Made by a program: the position numbers and the translations under genes. Shown here in pieces: positions 33,970 through 46,105 of a DNA stretch of 64,000 nt (the first letter of the stretch is position 1; every line of letters starts with the position of its first letter). The DNA comes from Hydractinia symbiolongicarpus. Lineage: Eukaryota; Cnidaria; Hydrozoa; Anthoathecata; Hydractiniidae. The notes below the pieces were generated by a model. The model saw nothing but the letters and a program-made list of their open reading frames with translations, ran no database searches and was not told the origin of the DNA. The stretch spans positions 12,935,501 through 12,999,500 of the forward strand of contig NC_079881.1 of assembly GCF_029227915.1 (NCBI RefSeq), read 5' to 3'.

Positions 33970-34783
33970 ATTATACTCCATATATTATAAGAATAGATAA
34001 GATTTGCTACTCTGATACTGGCTACTGGAGAGGTAGAAGTGAAATAAGTTGTCTAAAAAAGCCGGTACAACTAACGAAGAAGCAGAAAAATGGCTACTGA
34101 AACAACCACTGTATCAAATATATCTACCAGCACCAAAGTATGTTCCAAGACCCAATTCCTCATATTGTATTATGCTACACCCAATGATATTCACCAGGTA
34201 GATGTCTTGTATCTTCCAAATGATAAGTACAAAAAAACAACATAAGTATGCCTCTGTGTTGTTGATGTTGCTAGTAGGTATAAATCAGCATATCAACTAA
34301 CTAGTAAAAGCGCAAAAGAAACTGCTGAAGCCTTTAATTGGTTATATGTTAATACTGAACTAAAATTCCCCAAAACATTGATTTGTGTTGCTGGCAAAGA
34401 ATTTTATGGTGATGTTACAAAACTTATGAACAAACATAATGTCATAATACAACGTGGTAATCCAAGCCAACATAGAAGTCAAGGTATTGTTGAACGATTT
34501 AATAAAACATTAGCAGATAGACTATTTAGTTATCAATACCCTAAGGAGTTTGTGGTTCCATCAAAAAGTAACAGAGAATGGGTTGGTAGATTGCAAACGT
34601 TAGTTAGTGCCTTGAATAACGAAAAAAACCAGACTAATTGATATGAAACCAGTAGACGCCATAAAACATACTTTAATAAAACAGGGATTTTCACAGCCCA
34701 TCAAAAGTGATGATAAAACATTGCTAGATGTTGGTACCAACGTTAGATATCTATATGAGCCATTTGGAACCCTTAGATATTAA
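33970..34783 (+). pseudogene. P2 retroviral-type integrase, inactive
   Basis: The N-terminal region is in mixed frames (GYWRG, EEAEKWLLKQPLYQIYLPAP). The catalytic core follows: HQVDVLYLPNDKYK (first Asp, about 34,200), SRYKSAYQL, then CVAGKEFYGD, where the family has an Asp before the GxEF motif but this copy has Ala, then QGIVERFNKTLADRLF (catalytic Glu, about 34,490). A stop after ALNNEKNQTN (34,641) precedes the C-terminal end (LLDVGTNVRYLYEP) at 34,783. This family integrates Polinton ends and makes the short target duplication. Tail overlaps the convergent minus-strand gene by about 33 bp. Confidence 0.8.
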
Positions 34784-35473
34784 ACCCCATATTCTTTCAA
34801 TTTCCTTTTGCCTAGATTGTGTTTTTAATTGTGGAATTTTTTTTGCATAATCATTCATACCCAGTGCTTGGAATATCTTTTTTAGTGTAAATTAGTAGTT
34901 TATAAAGCTCTTTTTCTTACTTAGTTTGTACTTACTGTGTAAGCGACTTATGACAGTAAATAGATGTTGTACTCGATTACATTCCTCTATTGTTAGATGT
35001 GGAAACGGTTGATTCATTAATGTGAAATAAATGTAGAGTATACTATTTTTATAGGACATCAGCTTGTTCTTCATTAATAGGGATTCTAGTATGGGGATAC
35101 TGAGTGGTATAACATAATTGCATACTAAATTGTCTGTATTATTAATCTAGTCCCACAAAGTTTTTATCACATCATCAGATACCACTTTATCTTGCATACG
35201 TAGGAACTGTTTTGGGATCACAGTGAAATTCCCATCCCTCTTGTATATGCATTTCTTCCGAAATGTACAACGTACAAGGTATATAAACTGAAATATTACT
35301 AACTACACCACATTTTGGACAAATTAGTGTCGATGCTGTTGTACTCTTAATCTTATCCACACCACAAGCACAATCTATGACGTCATCACTATCTCATCAT
35401 CATAGTACCTGATATAATCAAGTAGGCTATCATCATCTAATTTAGACATTTCTATATATGTAAGTCTATTCAT
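34751..35473 (-). pseudogene. P2 VLTF3-like late transcription factor, broken
   Basis: Starts MNRLTYIEMSKLDDDSLLDY at 35,473. A frame change leads to a zinc ribbon, CACG...LICPKCGVV (about 35,370-35,330), then IPCTLYISEEMHIQEGWEF. The C-terminal half has LLMKNKLMSYKNSIL, LTIEECNRVQHLFTVI and FINY (stop) FTLKKIFQALG, ending LKTQSRQKEIERIWG, the pattern of VLTF3-like proteins (viral late transcription factor 3, as in large DNA viruses and some Polinton-like elements). At least two frame changes and stops. The call rests on zinc ribbon plus C-terminal pattern and is moderately sure. Confidence 0.55.
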
Positions 35474-35665
35474 TTATACTATACATACAGGTTATTTCTT
35501 TATATATATATACAATCAAACTATGACGTCATAACTACCATTATTCCATCAAATAGCTCCCCCAATGGTATAAACAGGCTGAAAAAATATACTCTTGCCG
35601 ACCCTTTACAACACCATAAACATGCTCACACAGACCCTTCCAAACAACAAAAAACAGCACTTTTC

Positions 35666-36183
35666 ACGTAAATGGTAACATGTGGGGATTTTTTTATTAT
35701 CCAGGTATTGTTTATGTGATGTACTTTATAAACGCAGTTATTTATTACAATATTAATAATTTATATATAGTTTACATCGTATTTTGGCAAACCCGTTTCC
35801 ATTATTTAGATCCATTATGTAGGTCCAATGCTGGTTCTAGGATGTGGATCTAACATATGGAACCAGCTTCTATGGTCCTAGGATGTGGATATAACATATG
35901 GAACCATCGCATCACGCGCTCCTAACTAATTATACCAGATGAGGAATGTTGTGGTGCTCTGATGCCCTACGAGACTTCGTCTCTACCCACAGCGCGCTGG
36001 AAGGAAGCCTCACTTGTCACTAAAGTGACGACTTCCCGAGCCTGCTCGGCTCCTTACCATCATCATAAACCATAAAATAATGGAAATTATTTGGATCCAT
36101 AGGGTGTACAAGTAGTCATAGACATGTGAGGCAAGTTTTAGCAATGCTAAAACTGGCCTTGTACCCCCATGTCTATAACTACT
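35666..36183 (-). repeat. P2 right terminal inverted repeat
   Basis: 518 bp inverted counterpart of 9,930-10,361. Contains two copies of the GATGTGGAT(C/A)TAACATATGG unit and a stretch (about 35,970-36,040) lacking in the left repeat. The outer end (CCCCCATGTCTATAACTACT) is followed by ATATT. Confidence 0.9.
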
Positions 36184-39100
36184 ATATTGTCAAATTAGCA
36201 GGGATGTAGAGGAAGATTTAAATGGCTAATTTGATATGAAATTCATGTTGTGACATTTTTTATTGACATTTTAAAAAAATGTTAGTATGGGACACGAAAG
36301 TCTGACCACGCAGTCTAGAAGCTATTATAGCTGACTAGTTAAAAAAATGTTTCTTAAAAAATTAAGAAATCTTTCTTAACAACTAATACAACTAGAAACA
36401 CTGACTTTTCATTTATTCAAAATACTTGAAAAGAAAAAGTAAGAAATGTTTTAACTTTGACCGTAATATTCTGTACTCACCATCAATTTAGTTAGATGGG
36501 CAGTTTTTAGACATTTTATTTTAGAGGGCAATTTTATTATTATTACTTTGGAAGACAAAAAGGACCAAGTTTTGTGGTTTTACTTTTGCTAAAGAAAAAT
36601 CACATTGTGAGGCATAAACTGTTATAAAAAATTCTCGGGCACCAACTTAGTTTGAAGAGATTGAAAACCGTGAATGCCTAATTAAACAACCAATCTATAT
36701 TTATGCCTGTCTTCAATAAACACCCCCTTCCTCAACGTTGAGACTCTAATAAACAGTAATTTCTTCATTCAAAAAGATGCGTTTAAATTTATTTTATGTA
36801 AACTTATGATATAAATATAGGTTTGTGTCAAAAAGGATTTGTAACGCCTATATTTATATTAATGTAACGCCTGTCTCCAGCAAACGCTGCCTAAAAATTC
36901 TGAAAATTAAATAAACGCCCCATGCATTTATTAGAGAATTTTATAGTTATATATTATAACATTTGTCAAGAAACGCAAATGACCCTTGGACTTACATAGA
37001 AAAAACCCGCCTGTTGTTGAAATATTGTCATCTTAGCGAAATTTTGAATGTAAAATATATTACAAAACATTTAGAGAATGAGGATTTCTAAAAGCTTAAA
37101 CCTGTGACAAACCAAGAGCAATTAAAATAGTTTACACCATATATTACATAACAGCCTCAAACTGCAATAATGTGTGGCAAATACATGTTTAAGTCTTGAT
37201 TTGCAATGTCTCAAAAGCATCCTTTCATTCACAAAAATCTATGTTACAGCAATCATTTTTTTCTGCAACATATTATGGCTATAAAATCAAACTAATGGGA
37301 GGCATTTATTGCACTTTTTTGCTAAAATGGCTTGCTTTTTTGCAGCCGAGCCAGACCACCTTGCACATAATTTTTTGGGGCACTAAAATTTTAAATCAAC
37401 AAAAGAATTTAATTGCCAGGCAAAAAATAGTTTTGTAAACGAGGTGCCAGCTTGCAAGAATTTCTGACATTATTGAGTACCCAGGAAACAATTGTTTTAC
37501 ATGAAAAATACATTTATATACTTATGAATATTTACTTGTAATATTTATAAATAAATATTCAAAACTGATGATCGCATAGCGTGAAACTTGAAGTTTTGTA
37601 AATATTTTATCCATGTATATATATATTTAAAAATATCTAATATGCTTTGCAAACACACGTATATAATCTTTAAATATACTACAAATACAATATAGGGGAC
37701 TCTTCATTAAGGCATTTACGAGAACTGAAAAACAAAAGAAAACTGCTATTTGCTAAACATGCAAGTATTATGTAATAAAAGATAATTTATATTATATACA
37801 TATTTTCACAAGAACTATCAAAAGTCCACAGCAACAGGGTGTTCCATCTTGTATGAAAATAATCTAACCTATTGGAAAAGCAAGTGAAATAAAAGGATAA
37901 AAATCTAACAAAAATGCCCAAACAAATTTAATAATGTAATGCAACACACAGTGTGACAGAAAGGCAAGAATTGATTACTTTAAATATTTTAATATAAACA
38001 ATATCAATTGTATATATATTTTTTCTCGAAAAAAAATTTCACAAGACTTTTACACCTAGTTATACTACATTTTAAATTTATTCTGGGAACTTTCTTTAGC
38101 CAGACATGGTGGTCCCAATTTCAGCATCTAGTTAGCAAGCTAAAGAGCTAGTTAAAGGTTTGTACAAAATCGCAAAAAGAATAAAGAACCTATGATTGTG
38201 GCTCAAAATTTTTTTGAACTCTGCGTATGAATACTACCGAGTTTGGGAATGTTGGATCAATAGGTTGTCCTACTCACTAGGTATATATTAAGGTATCTAT
38301 TCCATCCATGTTTGTCTATTTTTGCACTTTTGTGTATATTGCCCATTCAGCCCAGCAGCTACGCACATGATTATCTAAAAGAGGCATTGCGTACGGTATT
38401 ACAAACAAATATTTTGCAGAAAAATGTAAGCTAAAAACGAGCAATTTTTTACATTAAAAATGAAGTTATATCATTATGGTGCCTTTAGGTTCAAATATCT
38501 AGCATATTTGACCCCACCGTAGTAAATAACAATACTAATAAATTAGGAATTAAGTACATTACATGCCAAAAAAGAAAACAATTTTTTACACTTTCAGCAC
38601 ATTTTTTACCAAGTACTGATACAAACTTGATTTTTTCTTTACCTGTCAGATTGTTTTTTTAGCTTTCTAAAAAGGTATGCTGCACTAGCTACATAACTCC
38701 ACACTGCCCACAAATTCAAAATGATTTAGTGTAACTTTCATTTTCCCAATTTCGATCAAAAATGTGTAGCTAAATTAGACCAATTTTGCACAACCTTTCT
38801 TCAGCTCGTCCCTGTTGTGATGCACACCATCGCTTGCCAACGGCTTCAACGATTTTGAAAAACTAAAGCAAATCCGCTGAAATTGATTTAATGTGTGCAA
38901 AAACGATATGGAAAGTGTATCTACTTATTTATCTAAATTGTTAATTTTGCGCCCGCAACGTGCTTAAGCAGCCAGCGCATGAGCAGTCTTACCTTCCGCG
39001 CTGAAACAGCCGTGCACTGTGTGAGCTTTTGGATGTTGCAGGAAGTTGTCTGGTAGAGCGCAGACCCTAATTGGGTCTGTGTAGCTCAAAATGAGTATTA

Positions 39101-40268
39101 AATACTCTTGGATTCCTCGTCTAAGCCGTGGCCTGGAAATAATAGACAGTATATCTCTCAATGTTTGTGAGGCTGGCCATGTATATCTATGACAGGTAAA
39201 TCTTGGCTGCACTCCAATGTGAGTGTCTTCCAAGGCATATCTATCTCATCATTCTCTTTATCATAATGCACTTGAATGGTATGACACACTCATAATGACA
39301 TGTACATCTTGATTGCACTCCATTGTGAGTGTCTCCTATGAAGGTCACTAAACTTCCTGGAACTCATTATTCTTTTTCTATTCTTCAATATAAATAAAAA
39401 TATCATAAACTAATAATAGCATGCAATAATAATATTGAGTAATGATATAATAAACAGGCCATATACATGTACCTGTCCAATATTTTTTGGCTGACTTAGG
39501 AAGCCCGACATCTCCATCAGTAAAACGCGCAAGTGGTAATTGAAGTTGACATTCCTCCTTTCACATGTAAATAATACCTAAATTCCATATATATAAGTGG
39601 GTGAAGGATTATGGCTTATACATGTTCTAAACCACTATAATCAATATTATTATACTATGTATTATTATACTATATTATGTTTTAAATTGTTACTGTTTTT
39701 ATTATATTTGCTCATTCCATGTATAACTGGTAGTTACGCATATTTTTATTTTAACGCAAGTATAAGTCAGTGCTGTACATACTATATTTTGGGTGAAAAT
39801 ATTGGGTTTACAGCATGAAGCATACTGCCTTAGTCTATAAATTTTTATTATGTCTATATTAGTGGAAGTCAATCAATTTTTCTAATAAACTATCGCTTGC
39901 TTTTATTTGGTATCCTTAATAAACAAAATATAGATCCAGGTGAAAAAAATTAGTCTTATGGAGCTGGTGATACGTTTTACATAATAGTAAGCTTGTCTTG
40001 TGAAGCCAGATAGTTATTAAGTGAATTTCATGACCGTTTACCTGGAATTTTTACTTGTTATAAGATGCTTGTTTTTTGTTTTAAACTTGTTTATAGTTAA
40101 CTCCCTGGATGTATGTTATCTGTGAAAATTTCTGGCTTACGCAACAGTATTTTCAGTTTTATTTTGTCGTAAGCCCGTTTTTTCACTTCATCGTATTGTT
40201 TATTACTCCACTAATAATATACACTGATCTTGACATTCTCTCAAATTTTTGAAATTGCTTCAAGTAAA
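36184..40268. other. Intronic DNA without recognised genes; repeat fragments
   Basis: Only repeat material is supported. At 36,282 lies a TATGGGAC motif that continues the repeat interrupted by P2. At 38,960-39,360 is a repetitive patch with two near-copies of TGCACTCCA(A/T)TGTGAGTGTC (about 39,210 and 39,316) and a match to 8,430-8,470. The rest is AT-rich with no coding signal on either strand. Confidence 0.5.
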
Positions 40269-40848
40269 TACACAACTTTCCGGTTTCGGAAAATAAAAAA
40301 AAATCATAATGGTAGCTTCTTGGAAGGTAAACACGAAAAACGGTGAATTTTACATAACTATGAAAATCTCAAAAAAAGAGTTAAACTTGTCAACAACTAT
40401 ATAAAACCTATACAAATATCGACAAAGGAAAGATTGAACTTGGTATTTCAATAAAAAAACACTAAGAAACATTATTTTTGTGCGTTTTTGAAGGAAAAAT
40501 CTTGATTGTAACCGCTAAAAATTATGTTTACATGTGATATTTATCCATTTTTTTATTTTCTCACTCATATAAATCTTGTTCTACTTAATTATAACGTGAA
40601 AGGAACTAATGGTGCTTTAATTTTTTTTTGTTAAAGACCAATGCAAGTATCAAAAATCTCTCTTACTTTACACTGGCGTATCAATGATTTTTAACCTTTG
40701 CGGCTGTCGCTTTTCAAAACAAAATAAGATTTCGATTGCGCATTTTACATAACCAAAATTATGCCGAAGAGCGAAATGAAAATTTTCAAAACAAACTTTA
40801 CGTGTGACTCTTTTGAGAATTCACGTGTTAGCTATAAACACTTGCGAC

Positions 40849-43415
40849 ATGACTGATGATATAAATTTGGATATGTCCCTAGATAAATTTAAACTGTGGA
40901 GTACAAACGCCTTAAAATCTTTTCTACATGTAAGAAACAAAATCACTGATGGATCCTTTGAAGAACTAACTGCCAGGTAATTTTCTGCCAGGTATTTTTT
41001 CGTCTATTTACAAACTCAGTAAAAAATTTTCTTTCACTTTCTTATCAGCGTATTTTAAACGATTTCAGAGCTTATGCAGCTTGGTGTGATAACATTGATG
41101 TTGACCCTGAACTTGAACAGAGAGAGAGAGACGTTTTGGAGGAGTATCGTAGTAAACTGACGTTGAAAGATACCGTATTTGACGACCCCCTTGTTTTAAA
41201 AGACGGGTGGATTGGAGAGCACAGTAAAAGTGGCATTAACTCGTGGCCTTCGTTAAATTATCTTGACATAGCAAACTACATCGGCTTGAAACAGCCTGAT
41301 TTTCTAAGGTGTATGCAAAGTGATTACAAGCAAGGGAAATCGTTCACATATTTCGCATGTCAGTTTGTTCGTGAGATATTTATAAATACAATAAGCGAAG
41401 ACTCAAAATATTGTATGTTGAAATGTCGCGTAGTTCCTTCGCAAAGAGTCAACAACAAACCCTACTTTGTTTGGGCAATAATTGTAAAAGATACTCCAAG
41501 TCGACCTGGTGGACAAATCATAAGTGCTTATTGCTCGTGTACCGCTGGACTTTATGGTGCATGCAATCATATAACAGCTATGTGTTTCTGCATTGAATAC
41601 GCAGTAAAAGCGGGCATGACTAATCCTAGCAGGACCAGTACATTATGTACATGGAACGTCCCTTCAGGAACGAAAGTAAATACAAAAGCTGAAGAGATTA
41701 GTGAAATACATTTCGATAAACCACACTACATGAAAGATCACGAGGCTAGTCAAAAAATTATCGAAACTAAAGCAAAGTTTAAGTTATTTTCACCATCTGA
41801 TCCCAGTCGTCTAAAAAAGCTTCAAAATAAAGATAACATCAGAACAGAACTATTCGCAGTTATTAAAGACGACATCAAGGGCAGTACCTTGTGGGAATGT
41901 ATGGAAGGCATTAGCATATCTAGAGAGGCAGAGAAAATGAACTCAAACAAAACAACTTTGTTAACTTTACCCGCCGAAGCAGAAACGTTTTTAGAAAATA
42001 GGAAAATAGACAGCGACCAAAATATTACTTCATTCAAAAAAAGCCTTGTTTATACTGATGAACATATTAGATATCTCAATGAGGCAACAAAAAATCAAAA
42101 TCAAAGTTCAGAATGGCACAGTCATAGAAAGGGTCGAATCACTGCATCGAATTTCCACAGAGTATTTACAAAAACTACCACACTTCAATCAACAAAAAAA
42201 ACAGTTTCCGCTGATGCTTTAATTTCGGACCTCATGGGGTATAAAGACAATCCTACAACACATGCATTAAAACATGGAACATCTTTAGAGCCACATGCAA
42301 AAAGAAAATATCAACTTTTAAATAAAAAAAAACATAAAAAATTTAAAACACAAGACTCTGGTCTTGTTGTATTGAAGCAATATCCTTATATAGGTGCATC
42401 TCCTGATTTGCTTGTAGAATGTGAATGCTGTGGAGCAGGGTTAGTAGAAATAAAATGCCCGTTTTCAATCAAAGATCAAATTCCCACTAGCAATAATCTC
42501 TCTTATTTACATGAAGTTACAGACGAATTAGGAGCTAGGGTGACATTAAAAAAGAACACCAGTTACTATTTTCAAATTGAAGGGCAAATGGGTATAACAG
42601 GCCGGAGCTACTGTGACTTTTTTGTTTATACCCACCATGGATATTTTCAAGAGAGAATTCCATTTGTTGAAGACTTTTGGACTGCTTTATTAGAAAAACT
42701 AGATTTTTTCTGGACGCACTACATAGCACCTGAATTATTACATAAAAATATTATCAATAAAGGTTCAACTATATGTTCTACTTCGAAAAATAGTGAAGAT
42801 AACGAAAACCAAAAGAAAAATGAGTACACCACTTCCATAAATAATGTAAATATCATTCCTATAGCATCTTCAACATCTAACTTAATTATTGGAGAAACTC
42901 CAAAAAGAAAAATGAAAAAATCAGAGCCTACATTTCAAACGCATGTTAACAATAAAATAACAGTGGATTGCAATAAAATAAAAGTAGAACCTCCTAATTC
43001 AAAAGTAAAAACTAATACAATGTTAACATCACCAGTGGATTTTGTTATTGCAGCAAAAGAAACAATATCAACTAATACAAGTGTCATAAATGTAAACAAC
43101 AAAAAAACGATTAAAAAGAATCTCACTAAACTATTACCAACAAAAATTGTAAATGTAACAGATGAGCAGTGCACAAAGAAAAGAAAGAACAAAGATAACT
43201 GTGACAACAAAATCACCAGCAAGGCACCTAAAGTGGAAAATAAATATTACTGTGGATTGTGCAAAAAAGAACTCCCATATGCACCTAAATCATTTGACGA
43301 AAACAGTATTGGTTGTGATAAATGTCCACTATGGTATCACTTTTTCTGTGTTCAAATAAAATCAGAGAATGTTCCACCTAAAGATGAAGAGTGGTTTTGT
43401 CCAAATTGTAAATAA
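40849..43415 (+). CDS. SAP-SWIM-YqaJ-PHD nuclease of element B
   Basis: Exons 40,849-40,976 and 41,069-43,415 (92-bp intron, GTAATT...TTTCAG), 824 residues. Order: SAP-like helices (TNALKSFLHVRNKITDG) across the intron; SWIM finger CSCTAGLYGACNH at about 198-210; YqaJ nuclease from EWHSHRKGRITASNFHRV (about 391), with Glu about 450 (GTSLEPHA), Asp about 489 (GASPDLL), Glu/Lys about 503/505 (LVEIKC) and QIEGQMGITG (about 560); a basic disordered linker; and a C-terminal PHD finger (about 770-824; CGLCKKE, CDKC, WYHFFC, WFCPNC). The YqaJ fold degrades DNA 5' to 3'. PHD fingers read histone H3 tails, so chromatin targeting is inferred. All catalytic residues are present. Confidence 0.88.
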
Positions 43416-43473
43416 ATTCTAAAACAATGTGTATATATATACGTTATATAGCTAGGTTATTTATTATATATAT

Positions 43474-45329
43474 TTACTTTCCATATATCGGCTTTTTGAG
43501 GTTACATAAGGCTGCACAAATTATAATGATGTCACATAAGTGACATAAAAGAGTTATAGGAACTTCTTTTGCAATGAGGTGAAACTTTTTCAAACGAGAA
43601 ATAACTTGTTCAACCAGAATTCGCAACTTTGCAATTTTAGTGGTTTTTCTAACATCTGCTTGTGACATTTGGCTCTGACCTCTTTTACCTGGTGGAACAA
43701 TTATATTGATACAGCGAGCTGCACATTCATCAGCAATATTGAATCCTTTATCAACCATTACATCTGTATATGGTTCAACAAAGTCTAAGTATCCAGATTG
43801 TATTGTTAATTCTTTGTCAGAAATGCAACCACTATATGCTTTGGATATAAATGCTATATGAGAATTAGGTAAAACTACAACCAATATTTTAGCAGTGTTA
43901 TGGTGCTTGTAACTAGACCAGGTTTGCCGTTGTGCTATATGATTTTTGGGGGTCTGAATGAATATTTCAGTACCATCAGCTATTGAATGAAGATTTTGAA
44001 CATCTCTGAATCTTGGAGGTCTTGTAGCAGCAATATGTTCATAATCAGGAAAGTAAACAAATGATTTCAATACACTTGCTGTTGCTTTTACCCAAGTTGC
44101 AAATATGCGACTAGATATAGTAGCAGAAATACCAAATCTTTGAGCTAAATCTTGCCCTAATAATCCAAGCCTAATTTTCATTAGCATTAACAGGAACTCA
44201 TCTTTGACACATAACTTTGATTTAGGACCAGATTTATTTGGTGTCCTTTTATATTTTCTAACTAGGGTAATATTGGTTTCTTTAAGTCCTCTCCATTTAC
44301 GTTTGACATATGGTGTAATATACGAACATAGTTTATCGAATAATATTCTGGAAGTAATTTCAGTATAAAACATAACATCTTCATCAGAATTTAATAGCAG
44401 CTCATTAACAGGTTTCTTGCATGTACAGTTTTTTACTTTCTCTTCCAGCTGTTTATTCATCCTGTTGAGAATGTTGACCTTGTTAAGAAGAGCTTTAATA
44501 GTCAGCTGCAACAGTAACTTTTCCTGTTTATGTTGTGACGGGGCATTTTCAACAGTGCGACATTTTGCAAAAATACAGAAAAATGGTAAATAACTACTCA
44601 AAAACAGGAACATTTTGAACAGGTAGAAATAACTATGTGAAATAATTGGAAGACTATAAACAGAATTTATTAAATGTGCTTCCTTCTTGGTGAATTCTAT
44701 TAGTGATGCAATCTGTAACTCTGTAACATATTTCTCCTTTGCATTTTTTAATGTGGAAACAGCAACTTGTAAAGGGGATTCCATTTTATGTGAAGATTTT
44801 ATCTGACGCATAACTGTCTCAGCTTTTTGCTTACAATTGTAACCCATATGCAATGATGGAAATGGGTGACTATCAGTAGGACTTTGTGAAACAAAGTGTT
44901 TGGAACATACTCTAGAAGACTTTCCTGGAGACCACAACTTGTTCCTTTTTACTGCATCCATACGATTTATCATCTGTAGCCAGATTTTCCTCATCATACA
45001 ATCCTTCTTCTCAGTTGGAAATGGAAACAATCTATTAAAAATAAAAGTTTATATGCATTATGGCTATGCAGCTTTAGTAGCTCTAGCTAGCTGCTATACA
45101 TTAGCTGTAGCTAGAATAGAAATAAAACACTCCTTTTCCTTCAACTTCAATCAGTTTCTTTCAATAAAATACTAAAAATGTATGTAAAAAATGCTTACGT
45201 AAAAGGTGGTTCGCAAGAACATTGACTTTCACTATGACATACTTTATGAACGTTGCATATTGATTTACGCCATTTTGTTAATAAATAATCGCCATTATTA
45301 CATCCTGTTACGGCACAGTGTCGAGACAT
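43474..45329 (-). CDS. THAP-DDE transposase of element B
   Basis: Exon 1 is 45,329-45,199 (MSRHCAVTGCNNG... to a GTAAGC donor); exon 2 is 45,031-43,474 after TTTTTAATAG; the phase fits and gives 562 residues. THAP C2CH finger: CAVTGC, FPFP, IWLQMI, VCSKHF, FPSLHMGY, with an unusual extra Cys/His-rich loop (CNVHKVCH, CSC) between the first Cys pair and the FPFP motif. Then a coiled-coil-like Leu/Lys region (about 215-245), CKC(K)-type pairs, and the DDE_Tnp_4 core: Asp about 396 (IADGTEIFIQTP), Asp about 471 (VMVDKGFNIAD), Glu about 518 (RILVEQVISRLKKF). A hydrophobic stretch at about 168-200 is odd for a nuclear enzyme and could be an unspliced intron. Confidence 0.85.
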
Positions 45330-45516
45330 TACAGCTAATTTGATGAACTTTCGATTAGAGTATCAATTTTCCAATATTGCTAAATGTTTTTGACAGGGTT
45401 TTAAAGTTTGGTCTTCTGGTGAAATGCAGTGTTTACCTACCAAAATTCTACCATTATGAATTTCGTCATTTATGAAGATGCGCGCGCATGATTTTTTGAA
45501 ACCGGAAAGTTGTGTA

Positions 45517-46103
45517 TTAGATATATCTATATATTCAATATTATGTATAAAAAACTAAATCTATATGGAAATACAAGGCTATAAATTTCACTGTTAACAA
45601 TACAAGAGCAACTTATAAAGATACAAATTTTAATTTTCATTAATTTTTTAAATTTAAACTTAGGCATGAAAGTGAGCCTAATTCATGCACTTTAATGTTA
45701 AAAAACTGTGAAAAAAAAATTAAAATGTCGCACAATTTTTAAACACGTTCAAAGAAAAGCTGCACGTTCCAGAAAGTAACCATTACAAACCAGATTTAAA
45801 CTCCACATGAACTGTTCAGTTGGGCAAAAGAGAACATAAAAGGTCTCAAAGGTTATGTCATCTAGATATTTCAGTGTTGCTATGATCCTGGCTTTCGAAG
45901 TACAGGTTCGAAGTGACATCTTCAAGCCTATCAATAAGGGATGAGCGATCGCTCTGGTGCATTCTGAGAAAGGGGATAATAGCTGAGCTATTAACTGTTC
46001 CCTGGTTTACAAAATGTATGGCTAGCTAAGCGATCTTGATTTCCAAACTTAGCAGTCTAATTTTTTTTCTAATTCGTTTTTTCATTAAGATTAACATGGA
46101 ACA
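45517..46103. other. AT-rich spacer, nothing recognised
   Basis: Between element B and the Tigger remnant; no coding or repeat feature that I can support. Confidence 0.4.
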
Positions 46104-46105
46104 TA

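Larger units (their letters stand above)
40271..45514 (+). mobile_element. ISL2EU-like DNA transposon, element B (5.2 kb), intact genes
   Basis: Inverted ends CACAACTTTCCGGTTTC and its complement, with TA on both sides (40,269-40,270 and 45,515-45,516). Two convergent genes fill it: SAP-SWIM-YqaJ-PHD (plus) and THAP-DDE (minus), with stop codons 58 bp apart. All four exons are open and the splice sites are canonical. The ends differ in sequence from those of element A, so B is a separate family of the same type. It may encode both proteins needed for its own movement. Confidence 0.88.

Noticed and set aside
44520-44640. Membrane segment in the element B transposase as evidence of a membrane protein
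   Set aside because: THAP and DDE motifs flank it in frame; it is more likely a retained intron or a divergent linker.
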